This document shows, in pieces, positions 45,620 to 55,265 of a stretch of 64,000 nt of DNA. The notes under the pieces were generated by a model. It saw only the letters and a list, made by a program, of their open reading frames with translations, made no database searches and had not been told where the DNA came from. Each line of letters opens with the position of its first letter. Within the stretch, counting starts at the first letter, position 1. The DNA is from Pseudonocardia endophytica (GTDB taxonomy: Bacteria; Actinomycetota; Actinomycetes; Mycobacteriales; Pseudonocardiaceae): contig NZ_SMFZ01000001.1 of the NCBI RefSeq assembly GCF_004339565.1, positions 620,001 through 684,000 on the forward strand. Reading direction: 5' to 3'. The position numbers were made by a program, and so were the translations under genes.

Positions 45620-46691
45620 CACGGATCCCTCGGGTGAGCCCTCGACACGTCCCTCCGGGGAGCCGTCGGCACGTCCCTCCGGGGAGCCCTCGACACGTCC
45701 CTCCGGGCAGCCCTCGACACGTCCCTCCGGGCAGCCCTCGACACGTCCCTCCGGGGAGCCCTCGGCACGTCCCTCTGGCGAGCCGTCGACGCGGCACGAG
45801 CCGCTGACGCTCTCGACCGTCCGGGGCCGGGTCGGCGACCTGGTCGACGCCGGGGCGGCCGACCCGGCCGTGCCCGGCCGGACGCTGCCACTGCGCGTCG
45901 AGATGGCCCGCCAGCTGCGGCGGCGCCGCACGCAGGTCGCGTACGCGCTGGTCGTCGCGCTCCCGGTGATCCTCTGGATCGCGTTCTCGCTGGGCGGCGA
46001 GGAGGACGGCCCCACCCAGGGACCGAGCCTCGTCGACCTGGCCAGCTCCGGCGGTGGCAACTTCACCGTGTTCGCGATGTTCGCGTCCGCCAGCTTCCTG
46101 CTCGTCGTGCTCGTGGCGCTGTTCTTCGGGGACACGGTGGCGTCCGAGGCGTCCTGGTCCTCGCTGCGCTACCTGCTCGCCGTCCCGGTGCCGCGGGCCC
46201 GGCTGCTGCGGCAGAAGGCCGTCGTGGCCGGGGCGCTGTCGCTCGCCGCGCTCGTGCTGCTCCCGCTGGTCTCCCTGCTCGTCGGGTCGCTCGCCTACGG
46301 CACCGGCGACCTGGTGAGCCCGACCGGGGAGTCCCTGACGTTCGGTGCCGCCGTACCCCGGATCCTTCTGGGCACGCTGTACCTGGCCGTGCACCTGAGC
46401 TGGGTCGCGGGTCTCGCGCTGCTGCTGTCGGTGTTCACCGACGCCCCGCTCGGCGCCGTCGGAGGGGCCGTGATGGCGTCGATCGTGTCCCAGATCCTGG
46501 ACCAGATCACCGCCCTCGGCACGATCCGCGACTTCCTGCCGACGCACTACGCCGACGCGTGGTCGGCCCTCCTCGCCGTCGACGTCGACTGGGGCGACAT
46601 CACGAGAGGCGCCTTCTCCGCCGTCTGCTACGCGGCGATCTTCACCACGGCCGCGGCCTGGCATTTCACCCGCAAGGACATCACGAGCTGA
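45612..46691 (+). CDS. ABC-2 type permease with repetitive N-terminus
   Basis: 359 residues. The first ~60 residues are an 8-residue tandem repeat (EPSTRPSG type) that is hydrophilic and presumably cytosolic. It is followed by six membrane helices (from 'VAYALVVALPVILWIAF' to 'AVCYAAIFTTAAAWHF') in the ABC-2 pattern, with a periplasmic insert 'SSGGGNFT'. It is the membrane partner of the fused hydrolase-ATPase. The GTG start lies within the end of that gene. Confidence 0.88.
   Translation: MSDTDPSGEPSTRPSGEPSARPSGEPSTRPSGQPSTRPSGQPSTRPSGEPSARPSGEPSTRHEPLTLSTVRGRVGDLVDAGAADPAVPGRTLPLRVEMARQLRRRRTQVAYALVVALPVILWIAFSLGGEEDGPTQGPSLVDLASSGGGNFTVFAMFASASFLLVVLVALFFGDTVASEASWSSLRYLLAVPVPRARLLRQKAVVAGALSLAALVLLPLVSLLVGSLAYGTGDLVSPTGESLTFGAAVPRILLGTLYLAVHLSWVAGLALLLSVFTDAPLGAVGGAVMASIVSQILDQITALGTIRDFLPTHYADAWSALLAVDVDWGDITRGAFSAVCYAAIFTTAAAWHFTRKDITS
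45636..45794 (+). repeat. 24-bp in-frame tandem repeat
   Basis: Six full 24-bp units (45636-45779) plus a partial seventh encode E/Q-P-S-T/A-R-P-S-G. The unit is three codons times eight, so copy-number change would keep frame. Variation is limited to GAG/CAG, ACA/GCA and a few third bases. Confidence 0.9.
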
Positions 46692-46695
46692 CCAC

Positions 46696-46723
46696 CGCGC
46701 GGCGGCGCTCATCACGCCGCGCG
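46696..46723 (+). terminator. hairpin after the ABC operon
   Basis: CGCGCGGCG and CGCCGCGCG form a 9-bp stem with a 10-nt loop, starting 5 bp after the permease stop. The following stretch to 46908 is C/G low-complexity with no gene. Confidence 0.6.
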
Positions 46724-46908
46724 CAACTGCACCGGCCACACCACACCGCGCCCGCCCGCTCGCGCCCGACCCGCCCGCGCCCGGCCAGCTCGCGCCCGAC
46801 CACCCGTGCCGCGCGCCCCGGCCCAGCCGTGCCGCGCCCCCACCCAGCTCCGAACGAACGGCACCTTCGTCCGGACAGGGGGGGTGGGGTGGGCGGGCCG
46901 TGGGGCGG

Positions 46909-48171
46909 TCAGGGAGCGGTGAGGGCGCGGATGCCGGGGGCGGTGGAGGTGCGCACGACGCGGCTGGTGATCAGGTCCGGGGCGTCGACGTCGACCTCGG
47001 AGGCGATGCGGTACGGGCGCGCCTGCAGCAGGCCGCCGAGGGAGCGGCGCAGGCGCGACATCTCCGCGCGCACCGTGACGAGGTGCTCGGCGTCGCCGTA
47101 GAGGGCGCGGGACAGGGCCGCCGCGTCGAGTCCGGCGGCGCCGGCGCGGGCCAGCAGCACCAGCACCTCGGCGTGCCGGGTGGACAGCGGGTGCACCCAG
47201 CGGTTCGTGCCCTCCACGACGGCGCGGGGCGGGCGCGCGTCGAGCTCCAGCGTGAGGCGCATCCGGCGGTCCGTGTCGCCTGCCGGACGCAGGAGCCACC
47301 CGCCCGGGACGGGCTCCGGCAGGCACAACCCGACGCCGTGCACGGCGAGCGGGTGATCCGCCGACGGGACGCCGACCCGTTCCACGCCCGGCATGCCGGT
47401 GACAGCGGCGACCCAGCCGTGGTCGTCGACCACCAGGCCGGGGCCGTTCACGGCGGCCAGCATCGGGGCGCCGACCGACCGCAGCGCGTCCAGCCTGCCC
47501 TCGTGCTGGCGCCACAGGCTCGCCTCGGCCAGCCGCACGGCCGTGTCGACGAGCGCGACGGTCGTCGGGTGGATCGTCTCGGCGGGCCCGCTGACGTCGA
47601 CGACGCCGAGCAGCTCGCCGCTGCGCGGGTCGTGCATCGGCGATGCCGTGCAGGTCCAGACGTGGTGGCTGCGGACGTAGTGCTCGGCGGAGAAGATCTG
47701 CACCGGCCCGTCCTCGGCGAGCGCGGTGCCGATCGCGTTCGTGCCGACACAGTCCTCGGACCAGCGGGCGCCCTCGGTGAACCCGAGCGCGTCGGCCCGG
47801 CGACGCACCGGCGTCGATCCCTCGCGCCACAACAGCACGCCGTCCGCGTCGGTCACGACCATGACGTGCCGGGCGTCGTCGGCCACCGACGTCAGCGCGG
47901 CACGCAGCTCGGGCAGCACCTGGGCCAGCGGCGACACGGCCCGGCGGCGCTCCACCTCGTCGGCCGCGATCGGGCCGGGCGGGTCGCCCAGGTCGGGGTT
48001 CACGCCCTGCGCGCGGACCCGGGTCCAAGAGCGGGCCACCAGGCCGCGCGGGTCGGCCGGCGGCCGGTCACCGGAGAGCAGCGCGTCGTGGACGCGGGCG
48101 AGCATGCGGGCGTGGCGGCCCAGGTCGGTACCCGGCCGGATCGCGCAGACGCCCTTGTCCAGCGTGCCCAC
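46909..48171 (-). CDS. GAF-domain transcriptional regulator (AcoR-like sensor, no sigma-54 domain)
   Basis: 420 residues. The sensor half resembles AcoR-type regulators: 'VMVVTDADGVLLWREG', 'GARWSEDCVGTNAIGTALAEDGPVQIFSAEHY', 'HHVWTCTASPMHDPRSGELLGVVDVSG'. Instead of an AAA+ domain, the C-terminus is a winged helix ('LSTRHAEVLVLLARAG...TVRAEMSRLRRSLGGLLQARPYRIA'). In actinobacteria this type often controls alcohol or aldehyde dehydrogenases; a link to the PQQ enzyme 13 kb away is inference. The GTG at 48171 has GGGGGAGG 5 nt upstream. Confidence 0.85.
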   Translation of the reverse strand: MGTLDKGVCAIRPGTDLGRHARMLARVHDALLSGDRPPADPRGLVARSWTRVRAQGVNPDLGDPPGPIAADEVERRRAVSPLAQVLPELRAALTSVADDARHVMVVTDADGVLLWREGSTPVRRRADALGFTEGARWSEDCVGTNAIGTALAEDGPVQIFSAEHYVRSHHVWTCTASPMHDPRSGELLGVVDVSGPAETIHPTTVALVDTAVRLAEASLWRQHEGRLDALRSVGAPMLAAVNGPGLVVDDHGWVAAVTGMPGVERVGVPSADHPLAVHGVGLCLPEPVPGGWLLRPAGDTDRRMRLTLELDARPPRAVVEGTNRWVHPLSTRHAEVLVLLARAGAAGLDAAALSRALYGDAEHLVTVRAEMSRLRRSLGGLLQARPYRIASEVDVDAPDLITSRVVRTSTAPGIRALTAP

Positions 48172-48191
48172 TCGCACCTCCCCCGACGAGG

Positions 48192-49424
48192 TTAGGTGTC
48201 CGCTGTGGCAGGCGCCATAGCCGGGCGCCGCGTGTACCACCAGCGCCCCAGCCCCAGCAGCACGACCGCGACGATCACGTAGCTGGCACCGAGCGTCTGC
48301 TCCCAGAGGCTCCAGCGCATCTGGACGCCCCACACGTTCGGCATCCAGCGGAACGGGGCGAGGTAGAAGATCACGGCCGTCACCGCGGCGGCGGCCGCCC
48401 ACCCCCACGAGCGCAGCCGCACCGCGTGCGTGCCCAGCGCGATCAGCGCGGGCACCACGAACACCCAGTGGTGCGACCAGGACGTCGGCGACGCCATCAG
48501 CACGACCGCCGCCGTCGCGGCCAGCGCGACCGCGCGGTCGGCCCGCCGGATGATCGGGGCGCCCAGCACCAGGATCACCGCGACGCCGGCGAGCCAGATC
48601 AGTGTGAACCACGGCTCACCGACCTCCTGCCGTGCCAGGATCGCCTGGATCGTCTCGTTCGAGAAGAACGTGGAGCCGGAGACGCTGGCCGCCGGCCCTC
48701 CGAACCAGTAGCGGGCCGACTCCTCGGGCGCCACGAGGAACCCGATCCCGGTGGCCACGACGCCGGTGGCCGCCGCGACGGCGACGGCCCGGTAGTCCCG
48801 GCGCAGCAGCAGGAACAGCACGAACCCGGCAGGGGTCAGCTTGATCGCGGCGGCCAGCCCGATCATCAGCCCGCGCGGCCAGCGGGTCCGGGGCGCGAGG
48901 CAGTCGACCACCACCATGACCATGAGCAGCAGGTTGATCTGGCCGAACGCGAGCGTCTGCGAGACCGGTTCGATCAGCAGCGCGGCCGGGACCGCCAGCA
49001 TCGTCGCCGAGACGGCACCCGGTCGGCCGCCCGCAGGCCACGCGACCCGCGCCGTCAGGAAGATCACGACGGTCAGTGCCGCCACGGACAGCACGAACAC
49101 CAGGAGCAACGACACCCAGTACGGCACGACCGACAGCGGGATCATCATGATCGCCGCGAAGACCGGGTAGATGAACGGCAGCACCGGCCCGTTCATCGGC
49201 GGCGGCAGCGTGCCGTACATGTCCTGACCGGACAGCCACATCTGCACGCCGAGGCGGTAGATGTCCAGGTCGAGCGCGTAGTTGCCGAGCCGGATCCAGG
49301 ACCAGGTCAGGGACGCGACCAGCAGCGGCACCGCCACCCACGCGACGATCCGTGGGGTCGCGAGGGCCGAGCGCAGCCGGGGGACGACCGCGTCGGGCTC
49401 CGGCGCGGTGCGGGTGACGGTCAC
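48192..49424 (-). CDS. GT87-family (DUF2029) polyprenyl-phosphate mannosyltransferase
   Basis: 410 residues, about ten membrane helices. 'NYALDLDIYRLGVQMWLSGQDMYG' has the Asp-containing first periplasmic loop of the family, followed by 'FGQINLLLMVMVVVDCL' and 'SPTSWSHHWVFVVPALIALG', typical of PimE-like alpha-1,2-mannosyltransferases. It probably transfers mannose from polyprenyl-phosphate-mannose to a lipoglycan outside the membrane. The GTG at 49424 has AAGGAA upstream. It runs into the GAF regulator with a 20-bp gap. Confidence 0.85.
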   Translation of the reverse strand: MTVTRTAPEPDAVVPRLRSALATPRIVAWVAVPLLVASLTWSWIRLGNYALDLDIYRLGVQMWLSGQDMYGTLPPPMNGPVLPFIYPVFAAIMMIPLSVVPYWVSLLLVFVLSVAALTVVIFLTARVAWPAGGRPGAVSATMLAVPAALLIEPVSQTLAFGQINLLLMVMVVVDCLAPRTRWPRGLMIGLAAAIKLTPAGFVLFLLLRRDYRAVAVAAATGVVATGIGFLVAPEESARYWFGGPAASVSGSTFFSNETIQAILARQEVGEPWFTLIWLAGVAVILVLGAPIIRRADRAVALAATAAVVLMASPTSWSHHWVFVVPALIALGTHAVRLRSWGWAAAAAVTAVIFYLAPFRWMPNVWGVQMRWSLWEQTLGASYVIVAVVLLGLGRWWYTRRPAMAPATADT

Positions 49425-49560
49425 GCGGGTTCCTTCTGCTCGCCCTGCGGATACGGAGCGTCCACGGTAGCGGGACGCACCCGGCCGCCGGTCGCGAGGT
49501 GTCGCGACCGGCGTGTCACCACCGCCGCCGGGGCCGGCGCGCGGCACCCGCACGCCGCCG

Positions 49561-51822
49561 TCACCGCACCCCGGCCGCGTCCATCCCCCGGAGCTCCTTC
49601 TTGAGGTCCGCGATCTCGTCCCGGAGCCGGGCGGCGAGCTCGAACTGGAGGTCGCGCGCCGCGGCGAGCATCTGGTCGTTCATCTGCTGGATCAGGTCGG
49701 CCAGCTCGGCCCGCGGCATGCCCTTCGTGTCGTGCGGCACCACACCCGAGCTCGCGGACGACGACGAGGCCCTCCCGGCCTCACCGGCGGCCCGCTTGCC
49801 CCGCGACTGGTTGCGACCGGACCCGCCGACCGGCACCGCGCCCTCGGTGTCGTCCGCCTCCCGGTACACCTGGTCCAGGATGTCCGCGATCTTGCGACGC
49901 AGCGGTTGCGGGTCGATCCCGTGCTCGGTGTTGTAGGCGACCTGCTTGGCCCGGCGCCGGTCGGTCTCGTCGATCGCGTACTGCATCGACTCGGTGACCG
50001 TGTCCGCATACATGTGCACCTGGCCGGACACGTTGCGGGCCGCGCGGCCGATCGTCTGGATCAGCGACCTCTCGGAGCGCAGGAAGCCCTCCTTGTCCGC
50101 GTCCAGGATCGCGACCAGCGACACCTCCGGCAGGTCGAGTCCCTCCCGGAGCAGGTTGATGCCGACCAGCACGTCGTACTCGCCGGAGCGCAGCTGGCGC
50201 AGCAGCTCGACCCGCCGCAGGGTGTCCACCTCGGAGTGCAGGTACCGGACCCGGATGCCCAGCTCGAGCAGGTAGTCCGTGAGGTCCTCGGCCATCTTCT
50301 TGGTCAGCGTGGTGACCAGGACCCGCTCGTCGCGCTCGGTCCGCTGCCGGATCTCGTGCACCAGGTCGTCGATCTGGCCCTTCGTCGGCTTCACGACGAT
50401 CTCCGGGTCCACCAGGCCGGTCGGGCGGATGACCTGCTCGACGAACTCGCCGCCGGTCCGGGACAGCTCGTACGGGCCGGGCGTCGCGGACAGGTAGACC
50501 GTCTGCCCGATCCGGTCCGCGAACTCCTCCCAGGTCAGCGGCCGGTTGTCCACCGCGGACGGGAGCCGGAACCCGTACTCGACGAGGTTCCGCTTGCGGG
50601 ACATGTCGCCCTCGTACATGCCGCCGATCTGCGGCACCGTCACGTGCGACTCGTCGATGACCAGCAGGAAGTCGTCCGGGAAGTAGTCGATCAGCGTCGC
50701 CGGGGCGGTGCCCGCGCCGCGGCCGTCGATGTGCCGGGAGTAGTTCTCGATACCGGAGCAGAACCCGACCTGGCGGATCATCTCGATGTCGTACTGCGTC
50801 CGCATCCGCAGCCGCTGCGCCTCCAGCAGCTTGCCCTGGTTCTCCAGCTCGGCCAGCCGCGTCTCGAGCTCGGCCTCGATGTCCCGGACCGCGCGCTCCA
50901 TGCGGTCGGGGCCCGCGACGTAGTGCGTCGCCGGGAAGATCCGGATCGAGTCGACCTGCTCGACCTCGTCCCCGGTCAGCGGGTTCAGGTGGTGCAGCGC
51001 CTCGATCTCGTCGCCGAAGAACTCGATCCGCAGCGCCAGCTCCTGGTACGCCGGGATGATCTCCACCGTGTCCCCGCGCACCCGGAACGTGCCGCGGGTG
51101 AACGACATGTCGTTGCGCGTGTACTGGACGTCGACCAGCAGCCGCAGCAGCTGGTCACGGTCCACCTCCTCGCCGACCGAGAGCTGCACCGAGCGGTCCA
51201 GGTACGACTGCGGCGTGCCGAGGCCGTAGATGCAGGACACGGACGCGACCACGACGACGTCACGCCGGGACAGCAGGTTCATCGTCGCGGAGTGGCGCAG
51301 ACGCTCCACGTCGTCGTTGATCGAGCTGTCCTTCTCGATGTAGGTGTCCGTCTGGGCGATGTACGCCTCGGGCTGGTAGTAGTCGTAGTACGAGACGAAG
51401 TACTCGACGGCGTTGTGCGGCAACATCTCCCGCAGCTCGTTGGCCAGCTGCGCGGCGAGCGTCTTGTTCGGCGCCATCACCAGCGTCGGCCGCTGCTGCT
51501 GCTCGATCAGCCACGCCGTGGTCGCCGACTTGCCGGTGCCCGTGGCTCCCATGAGGACGATGTCCTCCTCGCCCCTGCGCAGCCGCGTGTCCAGCTCCGC
51601 GATGGCACCCGGCTGGTCACCGGCGGGCTGGTGCTCGCTGACCACCTGAAACGTGCCGCCGGTGCGTGCGATCTCCCCGACCGGACGGTGCTCGGAGTGC
51701 GCCCGCGGCGCATCCTCCGGCGTGGAGCCGGCGTCCGGGTGCGCGTGCGGGTCCTGCCGGATCTGGTGACCCTGGCCGCTGATGTCCGCCGCGCTGCCCG
51801 GAACCTCTGTCGCGAATGCCAC
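49561..51822 (-). CDS. uvrB: excinuclease ABC subunit B
   Basis: 753 residues. UvrB is the helicase-like subunit that verifies DNA damage and recruits UvrC. Walker A '[13 protein letters not shown]', beta-hairpin '[21 protein letters not shown]', '[19 protein letters not shown]' and '[31 protein letters not shown]' (helicase motifs) are present. The C-terminal UvrC-binding coiled coil is '[35 protein letters not shown]'. About 55 unusual residues precede the family N-terminus. GTG at 51822 is the chosen start but its ribosome-binding site is weak; a later start is possible. Confidence 0.97.
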   Translation of the reverse strand: MAFATEVPGSAADISGQGHQIRQDPHAHPDAGSTPEDAPRAHSEHRPVGEIARTGGTFQVVSEHQPAGDQPGAIAELDTRLRRGEEDIVLMGATGTGKSATTAWLIEQQQRPTLVMAPNKTLAAQLANELREMLPHNAVEYFVSYYDYYQPEAYIAQTDTYIEKDSSINDDVERLRHSATMNLLSRRDVVVVASVSCIYGLGTPQSYLDRSVQLSVGEEVDRDQLLRLLVDVQYTRNDMSFTRGTFRVRGDTVEIIPAYQELALRIEFFGDEIEALHHLNPLTGDEVEQVDSIRIFPATHYVAGPDRMERAVRDIEAELETRLAELENQGKLLEAQRLRMRTQYDIEMIRQVGFCSGIENYSRHIDGRGAGTAPATLIDYFPDDFLLVIDESHVTVPQIGGMYEGDMSRKRNLVEYGFRLPSAVDNRPLTWEEFADRIGQTVYLSATPGPYELSRTGGEFVEQVIRPTGLVDPEIVVKPTKGQIDDLVHEIRQRTERDERVLVTTLTKKMAEDLTDYLLELGIRVRYLHSEVDTLRRVELLRQLRSGEYDVLVGINLLREGLDLPEVSLVAILDADKEGFLRSERSLIQTIGRAARNVSGQVHMYADTVTESMQYAIDETDRRRAKQVAYNTEHGIDPQPLRRKIADILDQVYREADDTEGAVPVGGSGRNQSRGKRAAGEAGRASSSSASSGVVPHDTKGMPRAELADLIQQMNDQMLAAARDLQFELAARLRDEIADLKKELRGMDAAGVR

Positions 51823-51889
51823 GGGAACCAGGGTACGAGCACCCACCGACAGTTTCCGGTGCCCCGGCACCGCCCCGGGTGGAAGGATC

Positions 51890-52414
51890 ATGCCGGTGCA
51901 CCCGCCGAAGATCCAGACGTTCGATCCCGTCGCCGGCACGAACACCGACACCAAGGGCAACCGGCGGGAGATCGACACCCTGCGCGAGCACGACTGGGGC
52001 CTCTACCTGAGCAGGCCGATCGTGGGCAGGCCGAACGCGTGGTGGATGGAGGTCTGGGTGCTGCCGGACCTCGGGATCTGCCTGTCCGACTGGCTGTGGA
52101 ACCCCGGCTACGAGCGCGACCAGGACTTCTACGTCGACATCGCGGAGATCACGCGCGACGGCCGGGTGTTGCGGATGACCGACCTCTACCTGGACCTCGT
52201 CGTCCGCACCGGACGCGAGGTCGAGGTGCTGGACGTCGACGAGTACGTGGCCGCCGTCGCCGAGGGCCTGCTCACGCCGGCGCAGGCGGAGTACGCGCTG
52301 CACCGCTCGCACGCCGTCGTCGACACGATCGCCCGCCACGGCCACGACGTCGAGGCGTGGCTGGCGGGCGAGGGCATCCTGCTCGGACCGCGTGTGCGGC
52401 CGGATCGCCCCTGA
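51890..52414 (+). CDS. DUF402 domain protein
   Basis: 174 residues with the DUF402/FomD beta-barrel pattern: '[24 protein letters not shown]', '[18 protein letters not shown]', '[27 protein letters not shown]' and '[19 protein letters not shown]'. Relatives are nucleotide phosphatases or ribonuclease-associated barrels; the activity here is untested. GGAAGG lies close to the ATG. In M. tuberculosis Rv1632c occupies the slot between coaE and uvrB; orthology was not tested. Confidence 0.85.
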   Translation: MPVHPPKIQTFDPVAGTNTDTKGNRREIDTLREHDWGLYLSRPIVGRPNAWWMEVWVLPDLGICLSDWLWNPGYERDQDFYVDIAEITRDGRVLRMTDLYLDLVVRTGREVEVLDVDEYVAAVAEGLLTPAQAEYALHRSHAVVDTIARHGHDVEAWLAGEGILLGPRVRPDRP

Positions 52415-52431
52415 CGTGGCCGGCCCGGGTG

Positions 52432-53109
52432 TCAGCCCGCGGGCTTCGACTTCGTCGTCGTGGTCGTCGTGGGCGGGTCGGTCGTGGTCGGCGGAGGCTC
52501 CTCCGATGTGGGAGGGGGGTCCTCGCTCGTCGTCGGCGGAGGCGTCGTCGGATCCGGGGTTCCTTCGCCACCGCCGCCGTTGCCGCCGCCGTTGCCGCCA
52601 CCACCGGAGGGCGGCGGGGTGCTGCCGCCGCCACCGGGCGGCGGGACGGCGGGGCCGGCCGGGGGCGGCACCACCGGACCCGGCCGAGGACCGGCCGCGG
52701 GAGTGCCGGGCCGGGCCGGGGTGATCACGGCACCGGTCGTCGGGTCCACCTGCGGCGCCGTCGCGGTGGCCGGGTCGAACGCCGGCGGCAGGTCGGCTGC
52801 CCCCTGCATCGGGATCTGCGGAGCGGCGGGCGTCACCGGGCTCGCCGGGAAGCCGGTGGCGGGCGACGCGATCGCCGACGGCGGCGCCACCGGGGAGTCC
52901 TGCGGCGCGGCGGCCGTCGCGACGGCGGTGATCCCGCCCAGCGAGCCGACCGTCAGCACCGCGGCGGCGGCCGCCGAGCTCGCACGGCGCACGCTCGGCG
53001 CGCGGCCGATGACCTCGTCCACGGCCGGCAGCGGGACCGACCCGGCCAGCAGGTCGTCCAGCCGGGCGAACGCCCGGTCGATCTCGCGGTCCTCACCGAA
53101 CCCGTTCAT
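52432..53109 (-). CDS. membrane protein with Pro/Thr-rich outer region, probable anti-sigma partner
   Basis: 225 residues. A short acidic cytoplasmic N-terminus ('EDREIDRAFARLDDLLAGSVPLPAVDEVIG', 1-42) precedes a membrane helix (about 45-67) and a long Pro/Gly/Thr low-complexity outer region ending in a Thr-rich block. There is no HxxxCxxC zinc motif. It overlaps the ECF sigma gene by 4 bp (ATGA), the usual place for an anti-sigma factor. That role rests on position alone. Confidence 0.72.
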   Translation of the reverse strand: MNGFGEDREIDRAFARLDDLLAGSVPLPAVDEVIGRAPSVRRASSAAAAAVLTVGSLGGITAVATAAAPQDSPVAPPSAIASPATGFPASPVTPAAPQIPMQGAADLPPAFDPATATAPQVDPTTGAVITPARPGTPAAGPRPGPVVPPPAGPAVPPPGGGGSTPPPSGGGGNGGGNGGGGEGTPDPTTPPPTTSEDPPPTSEEPPPTTTDPPTTTTTTKSKPAG

Positions 53110-53885
53110 CCCTGATCCCCCCGTCGGCCGTGCCGTCCGCCGCGACGGTGCCCGTGCTCCGGGGCACCGGCCGCGTCGACGACGCGTCCCAGCATCTCGT
53201 CCATCCCGTCGTGGACCGCGTCCCGGCCGCGCCGCAGCCGCTCGCGCACCACGGGCTCACCGACCCGCTCCAGCTCCGCGATCTCGGCCTCGCCGAGGCC
53301 CACCATGTGGCGCAGCACCACGGCCCGCCGCACGGCGACCGGCAGCCCGGCCAGCGCCTCCAGCAGGGCACCGGTCTGCGGATCCAGCGACTCGGCGGCG
53401 GGCAGGCGGTTGCGACGCAGCCCGGCGCGGGTCAGGCCCGGACGCCAGCCGCGCATCGACGTGCGGATCGCGACCCGGCGTATCCAGCCGACGACGTCGG
53501 TGTCACGCAGGTCCGCCCAGCGGCGCCACGCACGCGAGTAGGCGTCCTGGACGGCTTCGTGCGCGTCGCCGGGGTGAAGGGTGATCGCGTACAGCTGCGC
53601 CACCAGCCGCGGGTAGTGCGTCTCGAGGTGGGCACCGAAGTCCGCGCGCAGCTCACCGTGCGGCACCACCCGGTGCTGCGCGACGACGGCGCCGCTCGGC
53701 GGCTCCGGCTCGAGGTGGACGCCGCCGGAGTCGAGCAGCGTGCGCTCGAAGCCGTCCGACACGGGGTCGCGGTACGGGTCGCGCTCGTCGTCCCAACCGG
53801 GATCGCCGTAGTAGGCGGGATCATAGGCCGGACGGCCGACATCGCGGTCGTCGTCCGCGCCGTGACGTTCCGCCACCGTGCTCAA
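53106..53885 (-). CDS. ECF RNA polymerase sigma factor
   Basis: 259 residues. A Tyr/Asp-rich extension (1-85) precedes sigma region 2 ('LETHYPRLVAQLYAITLHPGDAHEAVQDAYSRAWRRWADLRDTDVVGWIRRVAIRTS') and region 4 ('ALAGLPVAVRRAVVLRHMVGLGEAEIAELERVGEPVVRERLRRGRDAV'). A His/Gly/Arg tail closes it. The start is TTG with GAGGA 8 nt upstream. It is cotranscribed with the membrane protein gene. The 174-bp gap to coaE shows no gene and probably holds the promoter. Confidence 0.9.
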   Translation of the reverse strand: MSTVAERHGADDDRDVGRPAYDPAYYGDPGWDDERDPYRDPVSDGFERTLLDSGGVHLEPEPPSGAVVAQHRVVPHGELRADFGAHLETHYPRLVAQLYAITLHPGDAHEAVQDAYSRAWRRWADLRDTDVVGWIRRVAIRTSMRGWRPGLTRAGLRRNRLPAAESLDPQTGALLEALAGLPVAVRRAVVLRHMVGLGEAEIAELERVGEPVVRERLRRGRDAVHDGMDEMLGRVVDAAGAPEHGHRRGGRHGRRGDQG

Positions 53886-54059
53886 CCCCGCGTCCTCTCG
53901 TCGCCGTACGCCCGCCTGTCCGCGAGAGGAGCACCGATCCGGCCCGTCGCCGGAACCCGCCGGTCACGACGGCGACGACGGCGGCGCTCCCTCCGCCTTT
54001 CGAACAACGAGCACGCGCCGTTACAGATTCGCCCGATCTCGGGAATCAGGCCGTTCGGG

Positions 54060-55235
54060 TCAGGCCGACCACTGCACCATTCGGGTGGCGACGGCGTCGA
54101 ACCACGGCTCCTTGTGGCCGACGTACCGGGCGGCGTCCGGATCCGCGCCGTAGAGCCGCTCCGCCTCCCGCTTGAGCGCCGCGTACTCGTCGCGGGCGGC
54201 GGGGTCCGCCCGCAGCCAGTCCCGCATCGCCACCGCGTACCGCCAGCCGGGCCCGGACCGCGGACGGACGTGCAGGTTGACCCGCCGCCCGGGGTCGGCG
54301 GAGCCGTGCAGCCGCTTCCGCCACCGGCCCGGATCGGGGTCGTCGGGCTTGGGGTTGTCCGCGACGACGCCCTCGCGCCGGGGGAAGCCGGCCGCGGCCA
54401 GCGCGTCCTCGACCGCATCCGCGTCGTCCAGCGAGTCCACGCCGAGCTGCAGGTCGAGCACGTCCTTGGCGACCAGGCCGGGGACGGCGGTCGACCCGAT
54501 GTGCTCGACCCCGCGCCCGCGCTCCCCCACCGCGGCGGCGACCCGGTCGGCGACCCGGCGCGCCTGCTCCGGCCACGACGGGTCCGGGTCGACCAGCACC
54601 GGCGGCCCGCCCGGAGCGACGCGTCCCGCCCGCATGTTCTCCTCGAACGGGACGAGCCGCTGCTCCCACAGCGCATCCACCCGCTCCCGGGTGTCCTGCT
54701 CGGACCCGGAGTTGTCCAGCCAGACGTCGGCGACGGCGCGGCGCCGCTCGTCGTCGGCCTGCGCGGCGATCCGCGCGCGGGCGTCCTGCTCGCCCATCCC
54801 CCTGGCCTCGACGAGGCGGTGGACCCGGAGCTCCGCGTCCACCCCGACGACGACCACGAGCGGAAACGACGACGCCATCCCGCCCTCGACGAGCAACGGG
54901 ATGTCCTGCACGACGATCGCGTCCACCGCGGCCCCGGCGACCAGCTCGTCGGACAGCTCCCGCACGCGGGGGTGCACGATGGCGTTCAGCCGGGCGAGCG
55001 CATCCGGGTCGCCGAACACGATCGCCCCCACGGCAGGCCGGTCCATCTCACCGTCCGGTCCGATGACCTCAGGGCCGAACTCGCGGGCGACCGCGGCGAG
55101 TCCCTCCGACCCGGCCGCCACCGCCTTCCGGGCGAGGACGTCCGAGTCGACCAGGACGGCACCCAGCTCGACGAGCCTGCGGGCCACTGTGGACTTGCCC
55201 GCGCCGATCCCGCCGGTCAGCCCGATACGCAGCAT
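54060..55235 (-). CDS. coaE: dephospho-CoA kinase fused to a GrpB (UPF0157) domain
   Basis: 391 residues. The N-terminal domain (about 1-205) is CoaE: P-loop 'GLTGGIGAGKSTVARRL', 'DSDVLARKAV', 'VVQDIPLLVEGGMASSFPLVVVV'. It makes the last step of CoA biosynthesis. The C-terminal half (about 213-391) is a GrpB-like nucleotidyltransferase fold ('RGVEHIGSTAVPGLVAKDVLDLQL', 'VNLHVRP', 'RDWLRADPAARDEYAALK'). The same fusion is known in mycobacteria. Confidence 0.96.
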   Translation of the reverse strand: MLRIGLTGGIGAGKSTVARRLVELGAVLVDSDVLARKAVAAGSEGLAAVAREFGPEVIGPDGEMDRPAVGAIVFGDPDALARLNAIVHPRVRELSDELVAGAAVDAIVVQDIPLLVEGGMASSFPLVVVVGVDAELRVHRLVEARGMGEQDARARIAAQADDERRRAVADVWLDNSGSEQDTRERVDALWEQRLVPFEENMRAGRVAPGGPPVLVDPDPSWPEQARRVADRVAAAVGERGRGVEHIGSTAVPGLVAKDVLDLQLGVDSLDDADAVEDALAAAGFPRREGVVADNPKPDDPDPGRWRKRLHGSADPGRRVNLHVRPRSGPGWRYAVAMRDWLRADPAARDEYAALKREAERLYGADPDAARYVGHKEPWFDAVATRMVQWSA

Positions 55236-55265
55236 CGGTCCACCGTACGTTCCGGCGGCCGAGGG

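Noticed and set aside
45636..45794. Regular repeat considered as a CRISPR array
   Set aside because: The units are contiguous without spacers and are translated in frame in the permease.
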